Positions 43,978 through 55,222 of a stretch of DNA of 64,000 bases are shown piece by piece; the first letter of the stretch is position 1; each line of letters opens with the position of its first letter. Both the position numbers and the translations under genes were made by a program. The DNA comes from Atriophallophorus winterbourni (lineage: Eukaryota; Platyhelminthes; Trematoda; Plagiorchiida; Microphallidae). Where the stretch lies: positions 110,010 to 174,009 of the forward strand of contig JACCGJ010023907.1 in assembly GCA_013407085.1 (NCBI GenBank). Direction: 5' to 3'. Below the pieces are notes generated by a model. The model was not told the origin of the DNA, made no database searches, and was given only the letters and a program-made list of their open reading frames with translations.

Positions 43978-44281
43978 GTAATCGATTATTATGGTGACAT
44001 GTACCCGGACGATGGATCGCACGATAAATGCTCCAAATCTGGGCCCAGGAAATCGGTCAATGCATATTGGTCTGCCCAGCCTAACCCTAGTCAAATGTTG
44101 GATAGCCAGTTATGTTCTATTCCGCCTCCTCCTGCGTACCCACCACCTCCTTTGCCAATTATCGATACAGGTGACGCATCAAGCGGTGGTTCTGTTTGTG
44201 CGGTGCCATCTGGAAATATTCGGAATAACGGGAAGCTGAGCGCCGTGGTTTCTAACGTGGGCAATGGCCATGCTGAACTGG
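43978..44281 (+). CDS. robo: Roundabout-like receptor, exon 3 (cytoplasmic, proline-rich)
   Basis: It joins exon 2 in phase 0 and reads VIDYYGDMYPDDGS at the start. CSIPPPPAYPPPPLP lies near exon residue 60. In Robo proteins a proline-rich CC2 motif recruits Ena/VASP, so this is a plausible counterpart, by inference. The exon ends ACTGG|GTCAGT at 44281 in phase 1. Reading through instead would end at 44316. No following exon was recognised, so the tail (1,372 residues so far) is incomplete; family members usually have about 1,300-1,650. Confidence 0.75.
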
Positions 44282-45890
44282 GTCAGTTTTCTGTTCACAT
44301 ATGTCATTTTTGTTAGACTTCATTTCACTGTACCTGTTGCGTGCACTATGATGTACGAACCACACACAAACGGTTCACATCAGCTTTATTACATCATTAC
44401 CTTTGCGAATTACATTGTCTTCCCCCGCAACCCAAATACATGCTGTTAACGCACGGTAGCATATAAAAGATAGCGTGGACTAGCTAATCACTGATGTTTA
44501 ATGGCCATAGCTGAAGTGATGTTAACACATTCTCTTGTTTTATAGCCGCGACCCAGACATGCACACACACAGGGTGTATGCCCATTGTATCATTTCACAC
44601 ATAAAAGTTTTATCGCGATTCACGTTTATTACAAGCAAATTCGGTATCTGGCCTGACCCTGTTAATCGATAACTGTACTGTGGTAGTCTTGTAATCTTAA
44701 ATGAAAAAATCAGCTGAGATTCTAACATAGAGCCTTCATGTTGAGCCAACACACTTCGTCAGTTACAATGTGACGAATCGTCCGGTGTTCCACGTTTATC
44801 ATATTACCTTTGGATGTTATGCTCGTACTTCTGTATTACATGCGTTCATTCATCGGTCGTTGTGGATCATGGATGTACATCATATGCGCATAATTATATC
44901 ATGTTCCGCAATGTTTCACATGGCTTAACAGTACGATTCAGGAAAACTAATCTCTCCCACAGCGTTCACGGCGATAAGCATACTCGGTCGCGCTTCTATT
45001 ATAACGTTTATTAAAACAGGAACAGGAGTACATGTACTAATTTGTATATACGAAAATTTTAGTAAGTGTATATAAAAGGAGTTCAGCACGAGCGAGTAAT
45101 TAATCATGGCAAAGCTCCCTTTAACTCATAGGCTGTTCACTGTTGGGTTATGGTATGGCTTGCTGAAAAGTGAATGTGTGATCGACACATCCTCTGTTGA
45201 GACAAATTTGTGCTCCGTGGTCAACGATAGATAGATAGCTGGCTGCTGACCGGTATATGATCTATTTTGAATTCGCACACCTTTCTTGAACCTGACTCTT
45301 TTCAATACCATTTAATAGCTTATGTCTCTTGTACTTGTGGGAAAAGATCATTGGGCGAACACGATGATGACTTTATTCGCGTACACGAATACATAAATAA
45401 AGGCCCAGTCCGTTAGGGCTATCTGCCGTGTATCTCTTCATTCACTCAATACAGAATTTAATCTCAGTTTTGTTTGATGGCGTCATATCAACAGGCCAGG
45501 GTCACAGAAAATAATGTGAGGCAAATGAGTTGACTACATTTGGCCAGCTAATTTGCTCACGCTTTTTTTCCGGCCCAGCGAGATAAGCATCGCTCATTGT
45601 TGGCTACAGTGGCATCGTTCTCTGGGAGTGTCAAGCTAATCAATGGTTTTAGAGCATGTAGATCGAATTAGCTGGAACGGCTTTAGGGCTTTTCTTGCAT
45701 TACTGCCTACCTTCATTTCCTTGAGATTTCAGTCGCCATGCTTCCCTGTCTGATCGAATGAGCTCATTTGTAGCGTATCGTCGTTATGCAGTATATTGCG
45801 AACCGAGTGGAATTCTTCTCCTCATTCCTTTGAAATCTAGTTGTACCTTTGGTTAGAGACGTTACTGCTACTTTTCAAATTCGCGGCAGT
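44282..45890. other. Probable intron 3 sequence, no exon recognised
   Basis: No convincing coding segment. The stretch 45361-45440 (ATGATGACTTTATTCGCG and following) looks like the end of an interspersed element in reverse, but no second copy lies in the window. Confidence 0.35.
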
Positions 45891-45894
45891 AACA

Positions 45895-46470
45895 GTACTT
45901 ACTTTACTTTACTTTTGTGCGGCTGGCTCCACGGGTGGATTAGCCGGCTTCATTGATGTCTCGGATCGCACCAGCCCACGCACGTCGATCGGAGGCGAGA
46001 TCGTTGCAGATCGTGATCCAGTCTCGTTCCCACCTGCGAACTCCGTAGACGGTACGCAGACCCATTGAGACATCATCATGAAGTTTCTTGGGGGTAGTGT
46101 ACAAGTGATGTCCCCAGCACCACTCGGTGTTTGTTCGAGTACACCTCTCTAGCCTTTGCACAGCCAAGTGCAACCTACAAGGCAGCAGGAAGTTGGCAGA
46201 TAAACGCGCTGTGCGCCAGTTATCTACCTACGGGACTTCTCTCCGGATTTTTCCTCGGGGTTTTCTCCCGAAGCCTTTCCCGCAATCGGGTGACCCACAA
46301 GGCAGTGGGGGGTTGGGGTCAGGGTTTTCCTTCCCCTAAATGGATTGCCAGTAGCTGACGAGCTCCATCTGCCCGGAGCAAACTGGTTTTAAGGCGCCAG
46401 TCACCCGCCTTCGCCCCTTCTCCTGTCAGTAAGAGCAGTTCCGCCGGGCTTGTGAAAGCCACTCGTGGAT
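45895..46470 (+). repeat. LINE 5'-leader-like repeat
   Basis: Starts with CTTACTTTACTTTACTTTTG and GGCTGGCTCCACGGGTGG, a style seen in 5' leaders of trematode RTE elements. From 46119 it matches 827-1138. No long frame. Confidence 0.5.
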
Positions 46471-46479
46471 TGTATTTCA

Positions 46480-46680
46480 GTTCCATGTGATGCTGACGGA
46501 TACCGCAGTGGAGAGAATATTTATTAAGTCGCCGAGATTGATTTGCGGATTTGTAAGCTCTGAAAGATTCTCAAAGGATATGCGCTGAATTGTGATCAGG
46601 TCGGATGGACGCTTGAGCACAATATGTTTGTTTGCCGAGATAGTCGTCAGTGTATTCCGTTTATTGGCCAATTTTGACCA
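46480..46680 (-). pseudogene. Unidentified coding-like fragment
   Basis: The frame 46671-46477 gives VLKRPSDLITIQRISFENL. A similar patch lies on the minus strand near 25860-25790, so this is likely part of a repeat. I do not recognise the family. Confidence 0.25.
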
Positions 46681-46735
46681 ACGTCTAAATAAAGAAGTTA
46701 TAATAAAAAGTATTTGCTACGCAATGGGTTACCGA

Positions 46736-46990
46736 AAAGTTTCACTGTTGTCCGTGAGCTAAGAATTAAGATTGATTGCATCACCGATTTCTCTCAAAAC
46801 ATCCAGGCCACCAAGTTGAGCTATCATGCTTCCAGCTAGAATAATAAGATCTGAATTTTCTGCGCGCCGCAAGAGCGTACTGAAGTCCATCTTAAAAGGT
46901 ATCCTTGTTGCTACCCCATTTAGTTGGAGCATTTGCAACTACTACGAGTAAGCAATTCCTCGGACTTATGGAGATTGTTCTGACCGTTCT
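46736..46990 (-). pseudogene. RTE endonuclease fragment
   Basis: The minus strand reads LLRRAENSDLIILAG, then a degenerate version of the D-N-A-Q block and LGGLDVLREIG, matching the middle of an RTE endonuclease. About 80 codons remain, with stops at both ends. Confidence 0.5.
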
Positions 46991-47062
46991 AACCGAAGTA
47001 GCTAGTTGGACGGCATACAACAATTGACAGAAATTCTAATTACACCCGTTTTGCCCGATGAT

Positions 47063-47278
47063 GGTGCATCGCTGTGCAATCGTGCTGTACGGCTACCACA
47101 ATTCTAGATTGATTTGCCACCGATAATAAGTTGAATACGGAAATACGCTGGAGTCTCGCTGCCATTTCAATTTTCATTGACAAATATGTGTAGGCCTGGG
47201 CAACCTGACAGTATCTTATCCCATGTACAGTCTACGACTGTGCGGTACTTTACCTGGATCAGGCTTGTGCTTTGATAC
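47063..47278 (+). mobile_element. SINE-like element, copy 2
   Basis: Same start, middle and end as 4328-4545: GTGCAATCGTGCTG, CGCTGGAGTCTCGCTGCC, GGCCTGGGCAACCTGACAG and GGATCAGGCTTGTGCTTTGA. It is followed by AAATGATGATG, like the (ATG)n end of the RTE tails. Confidence 0.75.
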
Positions 47279-47829
47279 ATAAATGATGATGCAAAGCAAT
47301 CACCTACGCATCACACAATCTACCTCATGGAAAGCTATGATGCACTCAATTGTTTTTCCGTTGATACATCACTAGTAAGAAAAACCTTCGATACATAACA
47401 AATCTAATCATAGTTCGAGAGCAGCTTGTCAGACTGATTGCCACGTGATTCCTATATTCAGGACAGGTATTTATGCAGATGTACGCGGTTGTAACAAAAG
47501 AGTCTTTTGTTCGGGATATGTTATGTTTCTATTGTGTTAAAGTTTATATAACTGGATGCTGAATAATTAGTGTTATAAGGCTTTGTTGTCTCGGTATCAG
47601 AACACGGCTGTAGAGTGAAACTAGCAGCAGCTTGTTTTCGCTGACTCACCACGCCTCGGTAGAATGGGATACCGCCACGTTGAAATGTTTACACAGGAAA
47701 TCCATTAGGGTTTTCGTTCAAGGCATTTGACTGAAATTTGTAATTTTCAAGGCAATTAGTTGAGACCTTTATCCATCGGCCTGTTGCTTCACGAAATAAG
47801 CTTGATGAGTAGTAGATTCAAGAAGATTC
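47279..47829. other. Unique or faintly repetitive spacer
   Basis: No gene. A short resemblance to 2262-2290 is seen at 47628-47650. Confidence 0.3.
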
Positions 47830-48260
47830 AAGATTCAAGAATTTATGGTCACAAAAAGCACATAGCTTCACAATTACCATATCATAGTAAATATGCGTTC
47901 AATAAGAGGTATAAAAAAAATCAATTATACGATGTCACTGGAGTCAAGTAATATGCTTACCCTGAGTCAATACACAGGCATCGTCAAATCGTTATGTAAC
48001 AAATAATTGTCCAAGGTTCGAGTGAATGTTTGGATACATGAAGAGGTGATAATTGCTTCGGAAAGGGCATTCCACAGAAAACAGACACGTACCGAATAGA
48101 AATATCGGCGACAATTAGTACGGGAATGGGGAATTTGTAGTGCCGCTGAGTGGCTACGTGTAATTCCTGATTCACGGTATTTGAACAAATGTTTAAGTGG
48201 ATGATCTGGAGTATTCAATATCTTGTAGGTAATGATAATGTCACTTCGAAGTCTACGTCA
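47830..48260 (-). pseudogene. LINE C-terminal fragment (family F), copy 1
   Basis: The frame 48218-47967 reads TPDHPLKHLFKYRESGITR, IPHSRTNCRRYFYSVRVCF and LWNALSEAIIT, the C-terminal domain typical of CR1-type ORF2. A 3' UTR follows to about 47830, where AGATTCAAG repeats may be the tail. Confidence 0.65.
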
Positions 48261-48857
48261 CATCAAAGCATCACATATAGTTTAGTTGAAGTTTTAGCAT
48301 TATCAATCAATCAACCGTTTTACCAGTATGTATTTATGCTGCTAAAATATACAAACATTGCGTGACTTTACTTTTGCGACAGTAGATGCGTATTCGTCGC
48401 TGACAAATGAGGGAAATATACTTGCATTCATGAGGTTTTGCTTCTCTTTAACGAGCAGTGGATAGTGACTGAGTGTGAATGGTTTGGTTAAATCACACTG
48501 ATCGCGCACATCACGGCCAATCGCGACTGATCATTTAAGATACCTCTCTCGAATAAATTAATCGCGCAACTTTTCTTCCCACTCGGATACCTTTCACTTC
48601 ACATCACCGAGTAAACAATTTGTGAAACTACCTCGACTTTGCGTGTGTCTTTTAATTCGTGCCACTCGGTTTGTTTTACTCCGCTGCCGTTGTTGATTTT
48701 CCTTATAACATACAAATCTATTTTCTGTCAAACGCTGTCTAGCTCATTTGTAAAAATCCCACCGACGCTTGATTATCTTCCCCCACTTGACTCACACTCG
48801 TTCCCTACCCTTTAAGTTCTCCATTTGGGCTAAAATTGAAGTAATTCAACTGCTATT
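48261..48857. other. Non-coding spacer
   Basis: No gene or repeat recognised. Confidence 0.35.
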
Positions 48858-49400
48858 TATTTATTTATTCGTTCAACATTTAAGTGTTTTACGGTAACAA
48901 AAACCACATAGCTTCACAATTACCATAACATAGTAAATATTCGTTCATGAAAAAGAAATAACTCACAATCATGTAACGTCTCATATAGTCCCTACATACT
49001 TACCGTGAGTTAATTTGCAGGTGTAGTCAAATCGTTGTGCAACGAATACATGTCCCAATGTCAAATGAATATCTCGACTTTAGGGGGGATAACAATAATT
49101 TCGGGGAGCGCATTCTAAAGAAAGCAGACATACGGAATAAAAATATCGGCGACAGCTAATACGGGAATAGGTAGTGTGTAGTCACTGAGTGGCTATTTGT
49201 ATGTATTTGAATAAAGTTTTAATGGATGATTAGGGGTATGTACTATTTCGCGTGCATCACTCCCGAAGATTCCTTTGAAAGGGGTGGGTAGACTCAACTC
49301 TTGCAATCGTTCCTCGTACGTTAGTTTCTGGAAAACACTTACGATTTTCGTTGCAAGATGGTAAATTCTATTAATCAATAGTACATCTTTTTAGTCCAGG
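48858..49400 (-). pseudogene. LINE C-terminal fragment (family F), copy 2
   Basis: The minus strand reads FQKLTYEERLQELSLPTPFKG and TPNHPLKLYSNTYK, then broken sequence matching copy 1. Its 3' UTR shares ACATAGCTTCACAATTACCAT with copy 1 and ends near 48858 in ATAAATAAATA-type repeats. Confidence 0.65.
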
Positions 49401-49849
49401 GAGTCCACGAAAATAACAGAAAATGTCCTACTGAATCCGAGCACAAAGTGACTCACATTACCATATCTGTGTCGAGGTAGCTTGGTTTTAGAGGCATCGA
49501 ACACTAAATTGTCAGTACTAAGCAGCATCACGGAGTATTATTCTGCTCGACCTTCCTGAAAATGTAAGGGCAACAACGGTTTATGAAAGAAAAGCGTATG
49601 ATCGTTGTTATATACTGTTCTGCCATAATTTTAACCCTTCCGTAACGGAACTGTTGTATTGACTGAATGAATGAATATCACAAATTCTATACAGTGAACT
49701 ATTCTCGCATTATGCACTTGCTTGATTGCTTCTGGTTTTGTAAACTGCGGGCTTCAGGTGGTTCGTTGCAGAGTGTTTTCTGAGGCTGTTGGGTCGAGCA
49801 TCTGTTTTGATGAGGATTTCTCCTGGAATTGTGATTGATTATTGGCATG

Positions 49850-50580
49850 ACGTGTCTAGATTTGTTCGCTAACTTGTACTTGTTGACTGTATTGTATATG
49901 ACTTCGTGAACTCTCTTTGGTAACACTTTGGGCAGCTTTGAAAATGCATCATTCATGGTGATGTAATAGATGCTTTCCACGGAACCTACAAAATCAACGT
50001 GAATTCGCAACCACGGGCCTTCTGTTTTTTCGAATGCTCTCAGCTCATAATTGGGAGGCATTTTGACATCCATGCAACAACTTCGGCACTGTTTATGACT
50101 ACTCATCCGTGCCAAGTCCATCGAAATATTCACAAAGTTGATCACGATTGAAGCACTGGACTCGAGTTTCTCTCTTATTTGAGCTCATCAGCAGTGTATA
50201 TCCTCCGCTTCCCACCCGAAGCGGATGAGCTGTTGAGCTCAAATTAGAGCGAAATTCGAGTCCAGTGCTTTCATTAAGGACCGTCGTGATCAACTTTGTG
50301 AATATTTCGATGGACTTGGCACGGATGAGTAGTCACAAACATAAACAACTCATTTTTCAAAACTTTGGTATAATGTTCGATTTGTTGATCCAAGCGTAAC
50401 TTTGGGCAATACTTTTCATACTACTGATTTCATGTTGCCTCTGATGAAACTGCACCAGATACTCGTTCTGTAGGAATTCAGAAATGACATTACGATCCTG
50501 CATCATCAGACATCCTTGGACATTGTTGAGAGAAACTAGTGTTTTTGTGAACTCCTCCAGTTTTTTTCCAGTCACTGATG
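49850..50580 (-). pseudogene. Gypsy-type integrase relic, split by a hairpin element
   Basis: The upstream half (50575-50357) reads GCLMMQDRNVISEFLQ and FHQRQHEISSMKSIAQSYAW, matching the linker and HHCC region of Gypsy integrases. The downstream half includes CRSCCMDVKMPP and WLRIHVDFVGSVESIYYIT followed by DAFSKLPKV, the start of the catalytic core with the first aspartate kept. Between them lies a 250-bp inverted-repeat insert (50090-50343). The rest of the core, including D and E further on, is lost. Confidence 0.7.
50090..50343. mobile_element. Hairpin (foldback) element of about 250 bp
   Basis: Both arms carry GACTACTCATCCGTGCCAAG, TCCATCGAAATATTCACAAA and GTTGATCACGA in opposite orientation. 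The centre near 50200-50235 (CCGCTTCCCACCCGAAGCGG) is also an inverted repeat. It interrupts the integrase frame. No clear target duplication. Confidence 0.8.
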
Positions 50581-53198
50581 TGCCAGCTGCGCTTCATATA
50601 CTGTAAGACTGCATTGTTCTATTCATTGCTGTCTCATGGCTGTCCGTGATTTTCCCACCTTTCTAAACGTTTTCTTTTAATTGTTACCACGAGCTCGTCA
50701 TTTATTAATCAACTAGTATACTGAACGTTATCTGTTAAATATAGATGCTAAATTGAAATTGAAGGGGATGTGCTCACCACAATATATCGAAAGTTTTACT
50801 TTGGAGATAAAGCTCTTACCTGTGTATCGGCGAGATATCAATGTTTTCTAATCTGCAAACATTTTCGTACGATTGATCTTTCCAATCCCACAAAATTATT
50901 CGATTTCCATGTTGCTGGAAAGCACACAAAACTTGAATATTGCTAGTACACATCAAGCAAGTGATGATCTCTGTGCACAATGAAACATTTGTGCAATCGC
51001 ACATACACGAGCATTCATGTTTTTCTGCACTTCGCATCCAGACGATTGTTGCTTACCACGGTTTCCTTGTACTGGAATTCACTGAGAATGTGGACTATCA
51101 TATTTGAGATAGTTTGTGTGTGTGTTAAACCCCCTTCTGTATGTTGCTCTTTTTAACCTGAAACACAGCGTACTCTTTTAAATTTCCGCTTTAGATGTTG
51201 ATCGCATTTGCGTTACAACACAATCGATTACTTGTAATTCTTTCAGTTCATGTTCGTAAATCACGCTATTGCCCCAAAACTGCTCTAACCAATTCATTAC
51301 AAAGTTTCTTTTTATGAATGTGTTTTCCCGATCGGTCTCAAACATTTTCCACTGTCACGCTGCGATTCTTCTTTGAACATCCTGACTCACTTTATAAACT
51401 CTTTCACAATGACCTCAAACTCTGATCGAAGTTTCAATTTTGTTCTAAGGTAGTTTTTCATGGACTCAATTGGATGTCTGGTGATACGCGCGAGCTCCAC
51501 TACTCCCTCAGCTTTCGCTCGGTATCTTAAAAGCAATCTATTCTCATTTATATTCATTTTATTCTTCGTTCACAGTTCAGGTTATCTTCGAACTGTCCCA
51601 GCTCATTAATTAAGATTTTGTCTCACTGTGAATCGTTATTTTTCAGCCAGACAACTTCGACAGAATTTTTTTGAATTTTTGTTTATTCGCATACGTTCCC
51701 AGATAAATTAACCATTTTGGAATTTCTTTTGTTACCATTTGGCGACGTTAAGTTTTTTCATTTCTGTAATCTTCGTGGTCGCGTCTGATTGGTAACGTTT
51801 GTCCCTGGAGATTGTTTCTTTTGTGGACATTCAGATACAATCCGTTTTATTGGCGCGGAGTATCGTTTCTCCTTTGTTTCCCTCGTCAATTTCGCCCAGT
51901 CAGCGGACTCCTGTTGTGTCTGACTTGCCGTGAGATATGTTCATTTGGTTACTTTTTGAAGTTCGTTTGCTTGCTTTTTGTCGCAAGTGTTTGGATTTGC
52001 ACCAAACAGTCATAATCTTTATTATAAGTTGTTGGCCTCGAGATCGTTTAACGTAGAAACAATTTCCTCTGCTATTAGTGAAGCCCATGTCCATTCAATG
52101 TTCACTTGCCCTTAAAACTCGATGGAGCTCCTGAAATCCGATCCTATTATCCTTCGGTGAAATGTGCGAATAACATTAATGTGATCCTGATAGGAAAGTT
52201 AGACTTAATCTTTTGCTACCTTGGCCAACCACGTTATATTCAAAGCACAACGGAGGCGGCCTACGTAGAACGCGTTTGTTTTCCGTTAATGCAATGTGCT
52301 GGTAGTTGATGTCTCATTCTTGCAGTAAAGCATTTAGTAATTACGCAATGTATGCGATCGTCTTCATCCTTGGGGTTGAGAATTAGCGGAGTATGAAAAT
52401 ATAATGCTATTAGTTAACTCCGAACATATTTCAGTGTATTGGGTCAAATTGTGCTGTACTATCTCACTCTTGCGTTCCGTCAACAATCAAGGTTGCAGCT
52501 ATGGGCTTACTGGGAACTGTTTTAATGCCGATTGGTCCAGTAACTCTACTGGTGACATCAAACATGCCATGAACTTCGCTTGTATTCACAGCGTTTACCA
52601 AAACTTCGGTGATGTATTCATTCGCACGCCGTTTTGTCTTCTTTTGGAGCCTACTTTTAGCCGCCCAAAGAAAGCGTGACCTTTAATATGTAGTTAGGCG
52701 TTCCGTTTTACAATTGTCAACCTTTGTTCATCGAGTGCCAGAATCATCAGAGTAGATTTCGCAGCGAGCCGCTCAATTTATATTTAAATCACCATGCCAT
52801 TCTAGGTTTCGGATACAGTATCTTTTGCACTTGCTTTGCTGAGCTCGTAAAGCGGTCGGAGATTTATGCATACCCACTAATCAATGGTCCCACGTTCACG
52901 CAATGATTCCCGGTGCCTTTTTGCCGTGCATGCTATCATTTTGAACTTTCTTATCTCAACTTGTCGTGTGCTCTTCATGTATGGTGTCGTTACAGATACG
53001 CTCTTGGAATTTGCATGGCTGATAGGAGTAAGCTCTAGCCGTTTCCAATGAGAATGGTGCCACGAAATCGTGTATAATGATTGTCTTTGAAGACGTTAGT
53101 AAACCAAAATTATAGTGCGCACCTAGTTCTAAGAGACTCTTGACCAGCATAATATTTGGTATACAAATCTCCCAAAACACTTACATGTTGTGGCACTA
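50581..53198. other. Long stretch without recognisable gene
   Basis: AT-rich DNA with only short frames that carry no known motif. A family X start (GGGGATGTGCTCACCACAAT) lies at 50763-50782. It may be intron of the receptor gene. Confidence 0.4.
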
Positions 53199-53530
53199 CA
53201 GTATTTTTCGGACTATACGGCGCACCGGATTATAAGACGTAGTATCAGTGAACGATCATAAGACGCACCGGATTATAAGGCGCATAAAGCGAAACAAAAA
53301 TAGTCGGATAGGTCAGACTTTATTCAAATCATGAACAATAACTGTCAATATTACATAAAAAAGTACACTAACTTTTTCAATGATTCCTCTTCTACGAATC
53401 CACCAAATTCCTCGTCTTCGGTGTCAGAATTCAACAGTTGGGCGATAGCGGCATCAAGCGCGCCCGGATCCCTCTCGTCATCATCCGATTCAGTCTCATT
53501 GCTGTTGCTTGACTGTTCATCAATGATTCC
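53199..53530 (-). mobile_element. pogo/Tigger-like DNA transposon end with transposase C-terminus
   Basis: After a TA (53197-53198) the plus strand starts CAGTATTTTTCGGACTATAC and continues with GCGCACCGGATTATAAG twice (near 53220 and 53264). CAGT starts and TA targets are typical of pogo/Tigger inverted repeats. On the minus strand a frame at about 53525-53338 encodes an acidic C-terminus, SNSNETESDDDERD then SDTEDEEFGGF, as found at the end of pogo-type transposases. The catalytic DDE part and the second inverted repeat are missing. Confidence 0.7.
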
Positions 53531-54799
53531 TCAACCTCTTTTATACCCCTTAACTCTTAACTGATGACTGCTGATTTCATAAGTCTGATTTTCGGAGCAC
53601 CATCACAAAATCGTGAATGTATTACTCAAACGATCGATATTTTTACAGCAGCTTCTTTGGGGTGGTAATATGTTACTCTGCTGAGAAAAAACTTAATTGT
53701 CTCTTTTGATGGTTCCTAATTTCAATACACTTAATGACTATAACAGACCGTTGTAAAGCGGAAACGAGGTACCTTGTGTCTGTTCATATCGAGACAGGAA
53801 GTAGACGTACAGTGAAATCATATTCTTTTCATTCATTGTGATTGATTATCGAGGAATGTCTCCTGGAGAGTGAACAGCAAAATCCCGAATGGGTTTATAA
53901 TCAAACGAGGATGTATCTGTACCGTTAAGATATGATAACAACGTATCAACTTATTCCGGTAACCCGGGTCAATGTCATGAGCAATATTGGGTGCATGCCA
54001 AGGTCACTACACGAGTCAAAAGGAATATCTGAACGTCTCAGGTGATGAAGAATATGACAAATTATGCACAACAAATCAAGCTCCGAATAAGCGAAACGAT
54101 AGTTCAATGACGGACAATTAGGTTATATGGACTACACGTTTGATGGAACAGAAAGGAGAAACACTCAACATCGAAATCCATCCCCATATCTATTTTACTA
54201 TCAAAAGAAATGCGTATATTTTATTCTTTCCAGTCCTTGTTCATCGAATAAGCAACCGGTCGATACATTTCAAATCGTTTACCTCATTTTTTATTATTTT
54301 TGGTATAAACTAGAATGGAAAATCAATTTTTTCTATTAATTTCCAAGTGGTTCTGTTTGATAATTCTTCACTAGAAATTTCTGTTTAAAATGCTTCGTTT
54401 TCGCTCGAAAACTTATTCACATTAAAATGATAAGTTGTGTGTGTCCAATATGTTGAACGAATGAAATTTGAATATTCCCACCGCTCTGATTTGAAGCAAT
54501 TGTTCACCGATAAATATGATTAATTGATGCAATTTTTCACTCAAGCTAATAGAATTTCCATTGCCGCTTCATTTTGATCCAACTGAAATGCCACCCTACC
54601 CCGACCGTAATAATTTAAATTTTATGCCCTTTTGCTGTCTGGTTTTGTAATCCATTGCCAGCGCTTCGGTCGTGTTTCACTTCCATTTAAACGTCCACTG
54701 TGATTACGGAATTGTCGTTCGCGACAGATTCTCTCTACCTCTGCGTGGATTTTCCGTCCAAAACCGATTTGTTCGTCCTCATGCTCACGATATTTGAAT
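53531..54799. other. Non-coding sequence
   Basis: No gene or repeat recognised. Confidence 0.35.
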
Positions 54800-55222
54800 G
54801 TATGAAATCACAAGCCTGATCGAGGCAAAGTGCCGCACAGTCATAGACTGCACGTGGGATAAGATACTGTCAGGTTTTACTTCTGTCCACAACACTTGCT
54901 TGGATGCATGCTTGATTCCAGGTGTAGGCGCCTCATCCCAGTTTGTCTGCGCCTAATCTTCTATAGGTTCATAAGCTTTTTATGTTCCATCTTTTTTAGC
55001 ATTTTTACATATAATGCTTGTATGGCATGTAAAGAACTTGGTACATACCACGGGTTTAATGCTGTCCATGAAGACCATGTTAGTTGTCAAGTTGCCCAGC
55101 ATAGACAGATATAAGAATGAGAATAGAAATGGCAGGGAGACTCCAGCGTGTTAACACATGCAAATCAATTTAACACGGTGTTAGCTGAGCAACACTAAGT
55201 ACTGCACGATTGCACATCTGTG
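54800..55222 (-). mobile_element. SINE-like element, copy 3, with a 209-bp insert
   Basis: On the minus strand the SINE start (GTGCAATCGTGCAGTACT) lies near 55215 and its end (GGCACTTTGCCTCGATCA) near 54830. Bases 54877-55085 are absent from the other copies and are flanked by GTCAGGTT (54869-54876) and GTCAAGTT (55086-55093), an 8-bp duplication with one change. Confidence 0.75.

Noticed and set aside
49699..50145. 148-codon frame as a gene
   Set aside because: Its first part is the hairpin element and the middle is integrase; it is a fused relic.
53331..53564. Serine-rich plus-strand protein
   Set aside because: It is the antisense of the acidic transposase C-terminus on the minus strand.
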